Origin: Methylobacter sp. KS41
GTDB lineage: Bacteria; Pseudomonadota; Gammaproteobacteria; Methylococcales; Methylomonadaceae
Length of the DNA: 64,000 bases
Direction of reading: 5' to 3'
NCBI GenBank assembly: GCA_002862125.1
Contig: PHSP01000001.1
Coordinates: 1,770,501-1,834,500, forward strand
Position 1 is the first letter of the stretch, and every line of letters begins with the position of its first letter. The position numbers and the translations under genes are program-made. Below are positions 1 through 10,358 of the stretch, in pieces. Under the pieces are notes generated by a model that saw nothing but the letters and a program-made list of their open reading frames with translations, was not told the origin of the DNA and did not search any database.

Positions 1-10
1 TCTCTATCAG

Positions 11-3000
11 GTGATGAAGCCAGTGCCACTTCCAGCGCCGGGTACACCGGCGTTCGAGTTCTCCGTCATCGAGGCTTTGTACGCGCGTGGCTTCACGTCA
101 GCACAGACGATCACTGCCATCAGCAGCGATCAGTTTCAACAAGCGCTCACCGGTACGGTGGCCTTCGACCTCGCCGCGCAGATCTACACCTCCGCATCGG
201 CTATCGCGCCCCCGGCTCCTGCCGCCGGCGGTCTGGGCGGCTTCGTTCCGGTGAACCCCGACGGCTCGCTCACGAACTGTGTGCCCTCGCCTTGCACCTC
301 ACCGTTTGGGCCTATTGCGTATCTCAGCGAACTGCTGAAGCTGTCCGAGCTCTCGACATGCGACGCGCCCATTGCCGCATCCGTGTTCCTGCCGACCAGT
401 GTTGACACACCTGCCGGACAGACACTTACGTTCGTGTCGACTGCGGGGTTGATCTCCGGCATGTCCGTCAGCGGGCCGAACATCCCGAACGACACAGTTG
501 TCGCGAGCATCACGCCCACGTCCGTTACGCTTAGTCAGGCAGTTTCCGCGGACGTGCCCAATGGCTTGATGATCACCTTCTCCGCGCGCACGTTGCAGAC
601 CATTCTTAAAACGCGCCGCGGCCCTCTGGGAGACCTCTCGGCAAGCTGCGCCAATCTTGAGACGCCGCTGCCGCTCATCGACATCGTCAACGAAAACCTT
701 GAATACATGGGCGTGTTCGCCGTGCCCACGAACGGCACAGTCTACGACACTTCGACGGACGAGCTTGCCGGCCACCTGCTCTGTCGCGACGAACCGTGCC
801 CACCCGACGAATGCGCACCGTTCTGCCACGAGCCGGCGCGTATCTTCGGCGCGTTACCGGAATACTCGACACCCGCGACGCCGGTCGCTACGAATGGCAG
901 CGTAGAGCCCGCCGTCTTCAACATCCTGAAGAAAGACTTCTCCGCGTGCCGTCTGCCCTACTCGCAGGCGCTGGACGTTTCTCGCACGTATCTCCGTCAT
1001 TTCGGTAGCTGTCGCGTGGAGGAGATGCGCACGTTCCGGAAGTGCATCACCGAGTTCGTGCTCGACCCGGCGAAGGAGCCCGCGGGATTCCAGGATCATC
1101 TGTGGCGCTTCCCGGTGCGCATCGACATCGCCATCGAGTATCTCGGCATCACGCCGGAGGAATACGCGGCGTTGTTCCACGGAACAGAAGCGCCGCTCTG
1201 TGGCGCGCACGCCGAGCCGCAGCCCGATCCGAACGGGCAGGATCCCGCACTACCCGATCCGAATAACCCGAACAACCTGCGCGCCAATCCCGATCAGCCG
1301 CCGGTCCGCGATCGAAACCTCGACCCGCCTGTGTGGGCGCTCTACGGCTTTGCGGAGCGGGGCGACAACGACGGCTGGATAGACATCGTCTCGAACTTGC
1401 CGGAGTTCCTCGCCCGCACTTGCCTCACTTACTGCGAGTACTACGAGCTGTGGAAATCAGGCTTCGTGAAGTTCGCGAACCGCGCGCGACAAGACGGCGC
1501 GTTCCCCGAATGCGAGCCCTGCTGCCTGGACGATCTGACGCTGCAGTTTCCGGAACAGCGGCGCGGCCGCGTCGTCGCGCTCGTACAGCTTATCGTATTC
1601 ATACGCCTCTGGCGCAAGCTGAAGGACTCTTGCTGCTTCTGCTACTCGTTCGCACAACTCCGTGACATCTGCAACGTGCTGCGTCTGTTCGATGACAACG
1701 GCGCGATCAACCCGGAGTTCATTCGCCAGCTTGCCGCGTTCCAGATGCTGCGCGATCAGTTCTGCCTCGATCTCTTCGACAAGTCAGAAAAACCTACCGC
1801 GCTCGCCGTCGACGCGGGTCGCACGCAGATTCTCGCACTCTGGGTCGGACCGACCGCGACGAAATGGGGCTGGGCCGTCCGGCAGCTCTGCGAGAAAGTT
1901 CTGCATCACGCGAAGCTTCACTATCGATGCGAGCATCATCGACCGGATCTTGTCGAGTGGCTCCTGTCGAAGCTGGATGCACTCTCGCGCCTCGCGGGCT
2001 TCGACCCTGCGTCAGCGACAAACAACTGGCACGCTCTGCCGACACACACGCTGCGCTTCGCCGAGATCCTTTCGAAACTCTCGGCCTCGAAATTCACACT
2101 CGCCGAAGTGCTGTATCTCTTCACTGTGGACGATCAGCACTGCGGCGATATCTTCCCCTTGCAGGACGAGTGCGAGGCATCGGAGCTGCCGCTCGCGTTG
2201 CCGGCGGACGAATGTGAATTCTCACTGTGGCATCTACGCCGGAAGTTGCTGGGCACCCCGGCGCCCGAGCTCGCACCGGACTCGAACTGGCGTATCTCGG
2301 TTGCCGTGGACAGCACACTGCCCGCCGACGGCTGCGCTTCTTGCGAGGAGCCCAAGAAGGCCGTGCACGTCGAGGCCACGATCTCGGAAGAATGCACGGA
2401 CGAATGGGACTGGCAGCGTGTTTCGAAGATCCTGACCGACGAGCTCGGCTTCGCGCTCGACGACGTTCTCGATCTCGGCCGCCACTTCTTCCCGCAGCTG
2501 CTGAAGAAATCCGGCTTCGTGGTGGATGTCGCCGCCACTCGCTTCATCACTTCTCTGCCCGGAGCCAAGACCACAGCAGCGATGTGGAGCGCAAACGCCG
2601 ACGGTCCGCTCCAGTACGATGCCGCCGCCGAAAAGCTCTGGACACACATCCCGCTCGCGGACGACTCCCTAATCTCGCAGCTCGTCCGCCTCAACGCACT
2701 CAACGCCGATGAGCAGACCGCGGTACAGGACATCTACTTCCAGCCTCGAGCGCTGCTCGTGCTGTTCGCCGTACTCTTCCCGGACTTCGCACACGCCGAA
2801 CGGCACCTGATCGAGACTCGCGACGAATGCGAGCGGTGGGACTATTTCCGCCGCCACGTCGCACAGTGCCACCAGCGATGCCGGATCATCGCCTGTCACC
2901 TCGCGGCCCACGTGGCCGCCGTGACCAAGCAGCCGTGCCCGGACGGCGAAGCGGTCGTACTGTTGATCCTGCGCGAGCTGTTAGGCGACGAGAACGCGGC

Positions 3001-6000
3001 AACCTCCGATTGGGAGAAAGACGACGGCACGGAGCCTACGGTCACTTGGACGCCACGCCCGAACGGCAGCGGCTTCGCCGCGCTGCTCGGGCTCCTCGGT
3101 ACGGGACTCGTTACCGAGTACAAACCGGACGGAGGCAGCCTCGTCTGGCGCACCGCCACTGGTGCGCTGGACGGATTCGGGCCGTTGCACGATCGCGTCA
3201 ACGCGCCCATCCCCACCGTGCTGCCGTCGCTCGGCGCTACGATCACGCCGGCGCAGAGCAAATACGTGAGCGTGCACAACGGCTTCCTTGTCAAGAATGC
3301 CGGTGGCGCTATGCTCGGTGGCGCACAGGGTTTTGAAGCGACTTGGTCCGGCGCGCTGTTGGTAGACGAAGAAGGACAGTATGAGTTCTGGGCGGGCGCA
3401 CCGAGGTCAGGCCACGAGAAGCCCGATTGCGGCTGCGAGGCAGTTGATCGTTTCAAATGGCGCGTCACGCTGAAGCGAGGCTCGCGCACCTGGGTCCTTC
3501 TCAGTCATCGATGGCCCGCGGAGGAGGAGCGGCACGCGGCGTGTCGGCATCTCAGGCGCGGCGCGTACGAAATCACAGTCGAGCTCGTTCGTCCGGCGTT
3601 CGAGTTTGCGACGGAGGAGCAGGTTCACGCGCTCCACGCCGGCCTGGAGGTGAAATACGCTGGACCGGACAGCTGCGGAGAATGTATTCCGATCCCACGG
3701 CGCCAGCTCTTCACGATGCTGAAGGATGCACCGCTGGCCGACGGCATCGCGACACAGAGCGCCAGCGCGACGCTGTTCCTGCAGCGTTACTACATGAGCT
3801 CGTTCCGCGACATTCGGCGCACGTATCAGCGCGCGTTCAAAGCCATGCTGTTTGCGCATCGGTTCGCACTCTCGGCCGAGCGTAACTGCCACGGCACGTC
3901 GGAGCTCAGCTACATGCTGGAGGAGAAGGAGCGGTTCGCGGGTGCCGCGTACTTCAGCTCCGGGGGCGCGTTCGTGCGCCACGCCGCGAACTTCGATTTC
4001 AACTTCCTGCCGCTTCTCGATGACTACCACCTGCCCGCCGCCGACTCGCGCACGAAGCCTTCGGCAAAGCGCACTCAGGCCATGTTCGACTGGTGGGAGC
4101 GAACGTTCGACTACACGGTTGCACGCGACGACGTTCGCTGTCGCCGCCATCACCAGCTGTGGCACCTCTTTGCCGAAGCTCGCGCCACGAATCCTGCAGA
4201 CTCCGCTCCGCTCATGGTCCATCTCGGCGCGGATCCGCGCTTCTGGAAGCTCGAGCTGCGTTATTTCCAGAACCAGGCCGCGCCGCCTTACGCGTTATCG
4301 AGCGACGACCTGAAGGACGATCGCTGGACCGTGCGCGCGTGGCACGCAGACCGCTGGCTTGCCGCGCTCGACGAACACTTCGCGAGCAAGGACATGACGG
4401 TCGCACGGCCGGACCTGTGGGCATCCGACGATCCGAGCGCACTCCTTCCCGGCGAAACCGAGACTGGCAACGCGAATCTTTCTACCTTCCTGTGCGATGG
4501 TTGCCTGGAGCACGGCGATCCGCGTCGCTATGACGAATTGCGTCGTCTCAACGACGGCCTCCGCCAACGCAGCCGCGATGCGCTCGTGGCCTATCTTTGC
4601 CACGACAGTCGCGTCGCGCTGCCATGGGCACCGGGGCAATTCGCCACGCAGGCGCGAGAACTCAGCGAGTTACTGCTGCTTGATGTGGAAGCAGGCGTCT
4701 GCGAGAAGGCGACGCGCATCGAGGAAGCGATTTCGGCCGCTCAGTGCTTCATCCGCCGCGCACGACTGCTGCTCGAGCCCGGATGGACCGTAACGCGCGA
4801 GTTCACCGAACTATGGGATCGTCAGTTCGCGACGCTGATCCTCTGGCAAGCTTGCAGGCGCCGCAAGCTGTACAAGGAGAACTGGGTCGACTGGAGCGAC
4901 CTGAAGAAAGCGCAAGGAATCGAGGCTTTCAGGTTCCTTGAAGACAAGCTGCGAAGCGTGAAACTCACGGCCGCCGTGCCGGGCGGCACCGAATGGTGGC
5001 CCGACGAACGGCCACCAGCACCAGAGCCGCAAGCGTTTCAGCGTCGCGAGCCGTCCTCGACCCATGCACTCGACGCGCCACGTGAAGGACTCATCCTGCT
5101 GGGCACACCGGAGCGCGATGCGCGTCCCTCATGGCTCGCCGCCGTACATAGTGAAGTCCGGAGAAACCCGGGGCTCATCAATACGGACTCCAAACCCTTG
5201 CCGCTCTGGATGGAGGCCGCCATCAAGGTGGGCACGAAGTTCCTGCGCATCGCAGCCGCAGGCGTACCTCCCGCGTCGTCTGCATTCGAACCGCACAGGC
5301 GAAACGAGGCCGAAGATTGCGTGACTTGCTGTCAGGAATGCGGATGCTCGCATCCCGCGCACGTCGACGAGTATTTCTTCTGGCTCATCCCTGCCGAAAT
5401 CTATGAGCCACCGGCACCCGCGACACTCAGCGGCGCGCCCGGTGCCGGCACGACCACCGATTATCAGAACGGTTTTCAGGACGACTATTACGACGCGGTT
5501 CAGCAGCAGTCGTCTGTCTGGCACGACATCGACAAAGTGCCGCGTCTGCTCGATTGGCCGAGCAAGCCCGCCGTCCGGCTCGCCTGGTGCCGCATCCATA
5601 ACGGTGAGTTCCAGCAGCCGCGACGATCCATTCGCGCGCTTCAGGTGCAACCGGATGCCGACAACGATCTCGTGTTTCTCGGCCGCACCGCCGATTCGCT
5701 TATGTTCTCCGTCACGAACGGTGTCCCTCCCGTCGGCTATCTCGACCCCGCGCAGCCGGGCTTCCGGTTCGACCTAGCGAAAGACGATGCCAGCGTGCTG
5801 CCGCAACTTCTGATTCCCAACCCAGCGGCAGTACCCGCCTTTCTCGGCTCGGCGAAACTTCCAGCCTATCCCTGGATGTTGTTCGTCACACCGGGCGCGT
5901 CGCTGTTCCCTCTGTCGCCATTCACTCCCGCACTTGCCGTCGCGCAGGCGCTGCGATCGCGTTGCCGCTTTGAGACAGCCCTCGCGTGGTATCGAAGTGC

Positions 6001-8779
6001 ATTCAACCCATTGTCCAGTGACTGCACGTGGATCGACTGTCACCCGGACGACGACGGGCAAGACGGGGGAAATAACGACGGCAACAACGGGAACGGGGAC
6101 GACGGCGGCGGAGACAATGCCGACGGCAACGGCGATAGCAACAACCCCCGGTTGCATGCCATCCGCGGCCAGATCCCACGGGAAGCGTGCTGTGACAGCA
6201 CCGATATCTCGTGCGATCAGGCGCGAACGCGTTCCATCCTCCTCCACTACCTCGAGACGCTCATCGAGTGGGGCGATGCGGTGAGGCGCCACCGGCATTC
6301 AGCGGAAGCGGAACAGGACGCGCTCACGATCTTCGAATCCGCCGCGAAAATCCTCGGCCGCATGCCGCGCACGGTTACGATTCCCGATCCGACGTCCGTG
6401 CCCAAAGTCTCGGCGTTCCTGCCGCAGTTCCCGCCGCTGAACCCGCGCCTCCTGAACGTCTACGAAGTCGTGCGCGATCGGTTGGAAAGCATTCGCGCCT
6501 GCTCGAACGACCGCCGCCTGCGAGACGGCCGGCGCAAGGTAGAAGCAGACTACTTCGGCGACTCGCCGCTGCGCGAAGGCTGGCGCAACAGCGCCACGCC
6601 CTGCGACGAAGAAACCGAGTGGTGCTTCCTGCGAAGCCCGTATCGCTTCTCTTTCCTCATCCAGAAGGCATTCGAATACGCGTCACGGGTGCAGGACCTG
6701 GGCAATGCCCTGACCAGTGCCTTCGAGAAGGGAGACGCAGAATTCCTTGCATCGCTGCGCGCCGGTCAGGAACGTGAATTGGTAATCCTCGGACTCGAAA
6801 GCCGGAAGAATGCGTGGCGCGACGTCGATTGGCAGATCGAGTCGCTGCAGAAAACGAAGGCGATGAATCAGGCGAACCTGCAGTATTTCGCCGACCTCAA
6901 GGCGCATGGCCTGATCTCCGGCGAGATCCTGTACCAGTCGCTGACTATCGCATCGACGCTCCTTCGCACCGGCGGCAACGTCGTCGAAGCCGTCAGTGGT
7001 GCGATGAGCAGCGCCGGCAATTTCTTCACCGGCGTTGCAGGCTTTGGCGGCACGCCGCTCATCTACTATCAGTTGCCTGTCGGCCAACCGCTTGCTGGTG
7101 GGTTCGCAGCGGCCGCGCGTGTCCTTGTCGCACTATCTGACATCGCCAGTACCACGGCGGGACTTGAGCTCACGCAGAGCGGCTGGGATCGCCGACTGGC
7201 CGAGTGGACGCATCAGATCGACGTGCTCGCCATCGAGATCCAGCAGATCGAGCGGCAGATTCTCGGCGCGCAGCGTCGCCGCGACCAGACGCTGAACGAC
7301 CTGAACATCCAGCAGCGCCAGCTGGAGCACTCCACCGAAGTGCAGAATTTCCTGCGCGACAAGTTCACCGCACACGATCTGTACCTCTATCTTCAAAAGG
7401 AAACAGCGGCTCTTCACAGTAAGACGTACGAGCTGGCGTTGGCTGCGGCACGCCAAGCCCAGCACGCGTTCAACGTCGAGCGCGGGCACACAGCCCGCAA
7501 ATTCATTACCGAGTGCGAGTGGGATTCGCTGCACGAGGGACTGATGGCGGGCGAGCGCCTGTCGGCCGCGCTTCGTCAGATGGAGAAAGCCTATCTCGAC
7601 GAGAACGTTCGGGAATACGAGCTCACCAAACAGATATCGCTGCGGCTGCATTTCCCCGCCGCGTTCCTGCAGCTGAGAACGACGGGGCGTTGTGAGATCG
7701 AGATTCCGGAATGGATGTTCGATATGGATTTCCCGGGCCACTACATGCGCCGGATCAAGAGCGTGTCGCTGACGATCCCGTGCGTCACGGGGCCGTACAC
7801 AGGCGTTCATTGCCGGCTCACGCTGCTCGGTAGCACGACCCGCGTCGATCCGCGCCTCTCCACGCCACCTCACGAGTGCTGCTGTCCGAAAGGATGCTGC
7901 GACTCTTGCGACGACACCGCTCGCCTGGCACACGAATACACCGCATGCCCCGACGATCCACGCATCGTGCGCCAGTTCGGAGCACGCGAGGCGGTTGCAA
8001 CGTCCACAGGACAGAGCGACGCCGGGCTCTTCACTCTCGACTTCAACGACCAGCGTTATCTGCCCTTCGAATACGCCGGCGCAGCGAGCCACTGGCGTAT
8101 CGAGCTGCCTTCAGAAAACAACTACTTCGACACGACTACGCAGACGGATTGCATGCTGCGTCTCGGCATCGTGGCACGCGAAGGCGGCCCCCTCCTGCGG
8201 CAAGCAGCCGCGGCTGCCGCGCGTGGCCGCTTGCCAGGCGACGGCTGGCGGCTCATCAACGTGCGCCACGACTTGCCCGATGCATGGCAGAGGCTGAAGG
8301 AGCGGGCTGAGCACGACACCGCGGAGAGCCGCCTCGACGTGCAGCTCGAACGCCGGATGTTCCCGTTCGTGCCGGACGCCCGTGAGCTCGTCGTCGGCGG
8401 CATGGCGATTCTGCTTGGCAAGCGCGGGCACTCGCATCATTACCACGGCTACGACTGCGATCGCGATTGTTCGGCACAGCACGCGTGTCCGTGCCCAGAG
8501 CAAGGGGAAGAGGCTCGTACCGTCGTGGAATTCCACCACGGTGATGTCGAATGCGGTGACGGCATCCATGTGGAATGCATTGCTAACGAGGTCTGGCCGG
8601 ACTTTCACTTCGGCACAGTCAAAGCAATGATCGGGCCGATTGCGGATAATGACCAACGTGGCAGAGTGCAATTACGCTTTTCGCCGAGCGCGAAACACCT
8701 AGAGCAGATCTACCTGTTATGTAGATACGCGCCAATAGGGGCTTCCGCCTGCGGATGCGATGACTACGAACGGACGTAG
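11..8779 (+). CDS. Insecticidal toxin complex TcA-like giant protein
   Basis: Homologue of the A subunit of Tc toxins, which form a pentameric pre-pore that binds cells and injects the enzyme carried by the TcB-TcC cocoon. Seen in the sequence: an N-terminal VRP1-like stretch (SPFGPIAYLSELL, about residues 97-109), helical shell segments, a PA14-like beta domain (about 1083-1218), the KENWVDW region leading to the neuraminidase-like part (about 1622), a Gly/Asp/Asn-rich low-complexity linker (about 2012-2045), the long coiled pore segment (about 2240-2560) and the TcA C-terminal signature LDFNDQRYLPFEYAGA (about 2676), followed by REGG and a His/Cys cluster (about 2806-2829). Cysteine is unusually abundant for this family. 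GTG is the first start seen, but the frame is open to base 2, so the true start may lie outside. Base composition is much more GC-rich than the rest of the window. No TcB or TcC gene is present here. Family call is firm; target and secretion are unknown. Confidence 0.9.
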   Translation: MMKPVPLPAPGTPAFEFSVIEALYARGFTSAQTITAISSDQFQQALTGTVAFDLAAQIYTSASAIAPPAPAAGGLGGFVPVNPDGSLTNCVPSPCTSPFGPIAYLSELLKLSELSTCDAPIAASVFLPTSVDTPAGQTLTFVSTAGLISGMSVSGPNIPNDTVVASITPTSVTLSQAVSADVPNGLMITFSARTLQTILKTRRGPLGDLSASCANLETPLPLIDIVNENLEYMGVFAVPTNGTVYDTSTDELAGHLLCRDEPCPPDECAPFCHEPARIFGALPEYSTPATPVATNGSVEPAVFNILKKDFSACRLPYSQALDVSRTYLRHFGSCRVEEMRTFRKCITEFVLDPAKEPAGFQDHLWRFPVRIDIAIEYLGITPEEYAALFHGTEAPLCGAHAEPQPDPNGQDPALPDPNNPNNLRANPDQPPVRDRNLDPPVWALYGFAERGDNDGWIDIVSNLPEFLARTCLTYCEYYELWKSGFVKFANRARQDGAFPECEPCCLDDLTLQFPEQRRGRVVALVQLIVFIRLWRKLKDSCCFCYSFAQLRDICNVLRLFDDNGAINPEFIRQLAAFQMLRDQFCLDLFDKSEKPTALAVDAGRTQILALWVGPTATKWGWAVRQLCEKVLHHAKLHYRCEHHRPDLVEWLLSKLDALSRLAGFDPASATNNWHALPTHTLRFAEILSKLSASKFTLAEVLYLFTVDDQHCGDIFPLQDECEASELPLALPADECEFSLWHLRRKLLGTPAPELAPDSNWRISVAVDSTLPADGCASCEEPKKAVHVEATISEECTDEWDWQRVSKILTDELGFALDDVLDLGRHFFPQLLKKSGFVVDVAATRFITSLPGAKTTAAMWSANADGPLQYDAAAEKLWTHIPLADDSLISQLVRLNALNADEQTAVQDIYFQPRALLVLFAVLFPDFAHAERHLIETRDECERWDYFRRHVAQCHQRCRIIACHLAAHVAAVTKQPCPDGEAVVLLILRELLGDENAATSDWEKDDGTEPTVTWTPRPNGSGFAALLGLLGTGLVTEYKPDGGSLVWRTATGALDGFGPLHDRVNAPIPTVLPSLGATITPAQSKYVSVHNGFLVKNAGGAMLGGAQGFEATWSGALLVDEEGQYEFWAGAPRSGHEKPDCGCEAVDRFKWRVTLKRGSRTWVLLSHRWPAEEERHAACRHLRRGAYEITVELVRPAFEFATEEQVHALHAGLEVKYAGPDSCGECIPIPRRQLFTMLKDAPLADGIATQSASATLFLQRYYMSSFRDIRRTYQRAFKAMLFAHRFALSAERNCHGTSELSYMLEEKERFAGAAYFSSGGAFVRHAANFDFNFLPLLDDYHLPAADSRTKPSAKRTQAMFDWWERTFDYTVARDDVRCRRHHQLWHLFAEARATNPADSAPLMVHLGADPRFWKLELRYFQNQAAPPYALSSDDLKDDRWTVRAWHADRWLAALDEHFASKDMTVARPDLWASDDPSALLPGETETGNANLSTFLCDGCLEHGDPRRYDELRRLNDGLRQRSRDALVAYLCHDSRVALPWAPGQFATQARELSELLLLDVEAGVCEKATRIEEAISAAQCFIRRARLLLEPGWTVTREFTELWDRQFATLILWQACRRRKLYKENWVDWSDLKKAQGIEAFRFLEDKLRSVKLTAAVPGGTEWWPDERPPAPEPQAFQRREPSSTHALDAPREGLILLGTPERDARPSWLAAVHSEVRRNPGLINTDSKPLPLWMEAAIKVGTKFLRIAAAGVPPASSAFEPHRRNEAEDCVTCCQECGCSHPAHVDEYFFWLIPAEIYEPPAPATLSGAPGAGTTTDYQNGFQDDYYDAVQQQSSVWHDIDKVPRLLDWPSKPAVRLAWCRIHNGEFQQPRRSIRALQVQPDADNDLVFLGRTADSLMFSVTNGVPPVGYLDPAQPGFRFDLAKDDASVLPQLLIPNPAAVPAFLGSAKLPAYPWMLFVTPGASLFPLSPFTPALAVAQALRSRCRFETALAWYRSAFNPLSSDCTWIDCHPDDDGQDGGNNDGNNGNGDDGGGDNADGNGDSNNPRLHAIRGQIPREACCDSTDISCDQARTRSILLHYLETLIEWGDAVRRHRHSAEAEQDALTIFESAAKILGRMPRTVTIPDPTSVPKVSAFLPQFPPLNPRLLNVYEVVRDRLESIRACSNDRRLRDGRRKVEADYFGDSPLREGWRNSATPCDEETEWCFLRSPYRFSFLIQKAFEYASRVQDLGNALTSAFEKGDAEFLASLRAGQERELVILGLESRKNAWRDVDWQIESLQKTKAMNQANLQYFADLKAHGLISGEILYQSLTIASTLLRTGGNVVEAVSGAMSSAGNFFTGVAGFGGTPLIYYQLPVGQPLAGGFAAAARVLVALSDIASTTAGLELTQSGWDRRLAEWTHQIDVLAIEIQQIERQILGAQRRRDQTLNDLNIQQRQLEHSTEVQNFLRDKFTAHDLYLYLQKETAALHSKTYELALAAARQAQHAFNVERGHTARKFITECEWDSLHEGLMAGERLSAALRQMEKAYLDENVREYELTKQISLRLHFPAAFLQLRTTGRCEIEIPEWMFDMDFPGHYMRRIKSVSLTIPCVTGPYTGVHCRLTLLGSTTRVDPRLSTPPHECCCPKGCCDSCDDTARLAHEYTACPDDPRIVRQFGAREAVATSTGQSDAGLFTLDFNDQRYLPFEYAGAASHWRIELPSENNYFDTTTQTDCMLRLGIVAREGGPLLRQAAAAAARGRLPGDGWRLINVRHDLPDAWQRLKERAEHDTAESRLDVQLERRMFPFVPDARELVVGGMAILLGKRGHSHHYHGYDCDRDCSAQHACPCPEQGEEARTVVEFHHGDVECGDGIHVECIANEVWPDFHFGTVKAMIGPIADNDQRGRVQLRFSPSAKHLEQIYLLCRYAPIGASACGCDDYERT

Positions 8780-9516
8780 CTTACGACGACATAGTGAACG
8801 GGGCTCTTTCGACGCCACCCCAGCTTGCACAGTCTCACACCGACCGCATTCAGGCGCGAAATTGGCGCTTGAACGACCGCGAACGGGTTTCAGTCAGCGA
8901 CCGTACATAGCGGCAGGATCCGTTCGTGGACTTGCCAGTAAGCGGTCACTCGTGGAAATCAGGGATCAGATCCGAATGACTGCAATCTGACGAACACGAG
9001 CACTCATGCCGGCGTACCGACTGACAGCCCAACTCTGATATCTGTCATTGGAGTGCCGATCTTTCGGATGACTGGAATGGGTCGATTTGAGGCAGTCATG
9101 ACCGTCTTAATAAGATAGCTAGTAGCCTCGGATGTAACACAGTGAAATCGAGGACAATATCAAAACCCTCGATTTCATTATACTGCATCGAGGCTACTTG
9201 CTACTTGCCCATCAAAACGCCTTTTTCCCGTTAGATTGTTCGCGGACGGCCTTCAACCCGAAGATAATTATGCCATGCCAATAACAGCCTAATATGACGG
9301 ATTGGCTTTGCCCGCCATATCTTCAGCACCCAATTCAGCATGCAGCTTATCTGACGCGTATCGGAATAGGGGATACAATCCATTGTAATGTTATTTTCTT
9401 GAATAACGCCCTGCATTCGGATATGCTTCATACGGGTAAGTAAATTATTTCCCTAATGCTTATTCATTTACTATCTAATGCAAACTCGCAACACTTCACA
9501 ATTTATGGAAAAACTC
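8780..9516. other. Island border and intergenic region, no supported gene
   Basis: The first 200 to 300 bases keep the GC-rich character of the toxin gene and hold degenerate short repeats built around TGACTGNAAT (near 8976 and 9069). GC drops at about 9.1 kb, where a 78-bp imperfect hairpin lies. A short leftward open frame at 9231-9431 matches nothing I recognise and has no clear ribosome site. The stretch is best read as the edge of a transferred segment. Confidence 0.5.
9121..9198. repeat. Long imperfect inverted repeat (33-bp arms)
   Basis: Left arm 9121-9153 begins AGTAGCCTCGGATG and right arm 9166-9198 ends CATCGAGGCTACT; the arms pair over most of their length around a 12-base loop (ACAATATCAAAA), with a few bulges. 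No U-run follows directly, so this is not a typical terminator. It sits where composition changes, so it could be a mobile-element end, an integron-like recombination hairpin or a small non-autonomous element. Confidence 0.7.
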
Positions 9517-10056
9517 ATGAAATTTAAAAACTTAGCAGTCATTCTTGCTGTATCTAGCCTTAGTTTTACTGCCATTAACAGCGTTGCCCAGGCTGAAGAA
9601 AGCGCTAGCTCGCCTTCAACTGAACCGGCAGCAGCAACTGCGACTGAAGCTGCTCCCCAGACCAACGCACTCCAAATGTTCCGCTTCGCCCTGGAAATGG
9701 ATAAGGAGGACTTCATCAAGAAGTCGATGAAATTGGATCCCGCACAAGAAAAGAAGTTTATGGATGTTTACTACGTTTTTAACGCTAAGCTGGTGGCGTT
9801 AAATAACAAACGTTTAGCGGCCATTGCTGACTATTTGAAGGACCTTGATAACATGACTGAAGCTAAGGCCGGCGAACTTGCCAAACGTGCGTTAGAATTT
9901 CGCAAACAGCGTGTCGCGCTTGACTCAAAATACTACAGTGCCTTAGCAAAAGCGACCTCGAAAACAATCGCGGCGCGCGCTCTGCAAGTTGAAAGCGTTT
10001 TACAAGGCGCCGGCGATGTCGCTATCGGCTCCAGACTTCCCTTGATGCCGGAATAG
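9517..10056 (+). CDS. Secreted helical protein of unknown function
   Basis: I do not recognise the family. From the ATG at 9517 the protein has 179 residues with a clear Sec signal peptide (MKFKNLAVILAVSSLSF, cleavage probably after AVAQA-like SVAQA). An Ala/Thr/Ser/Pro-rich linker follows, then a charged helical region of about 120 residues rich in Lys, Ala and Leu, with the look of a Spy/CpxP-type periplasmic helical hairpin, though no LTxxQ motif is clear. In-frame starts at 9478 and 9505 exist, but they place extra residues before the signal peptide and have weaker support. The gene stands alone and ends at a strong terminator, so it is probably transcribed by itself. A periplasmic location is likely; function is not assigned. 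Confidence 0.75.
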   Translation: MKFKNLAVILAVSSLSFTAINSVAQAEESASSPSTEPAAATATEAAPQTNALQMFRFALEMDKEDFIKKSMKLDPAQEKKFMDVYYVFNAKLVALNNKRLAAIADYLKDLDNMTEAKAGELAKRALEFRKQRVALDSKYYSALAKATSKTIAARALQVESVLQGAGDVAIGSRLPLMPE

Positions 10057-10115
10057 CAAAACCGGTTGGATGGGATGGGTGTAGCGAATTCCATCCTGCC
10101 GCCGCTGCGTACAAA

Positions 10116-10176
10116 AGCCCTTGAGCGAAACTTGCCGTTTATACAGGCAGTGATAGCTTGAGGGCTCTCTTTTTTT
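10116..10176 (+). terminator. Rho-independent terminator after the secreted protein gene
   Basis: AGCCCTTGAGC (10116-10126) pairs with GCTTGAGGGCT (10156-10166) through eleven pairs including two G-T wobbles, followed by a T-rich tract. The apical region contains a further small stem (CTTGCCG/CAGGCAG). The remaining bases up to 10358 show nothing else. Confidence 0.8.
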
Positions 10177-10358
10177 AAATCGTGGTTTATCCATCCTTGG
10201 CCAGAAGCGAGAGTCGGTTCGCTAGAACTAATGTCCGCTTACCATTGGTTTGTTGCCATCCGGAAATTTGGCTCAATGTTTAATTGGGGTTGAAATATTC
10301 CAGTCACGGCAAATTTTTATCAAGCGTCCGCTATATATTTGCAGCTTGAATGTGCGGC

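Noticed and set aside
1-8779. Many long open frames opposite or out of phase with the toxin gene
   Set aside because: GC-rich DNA produces long shadow frames; only the single 2,922-codon frame shows family motifs.
9231-9431. Leftward 66-codon frame with a Trp/Arg-rich peptide
   Set aside because: No ribosome site, no family recognised and no partner gene; could be chance or a relic.
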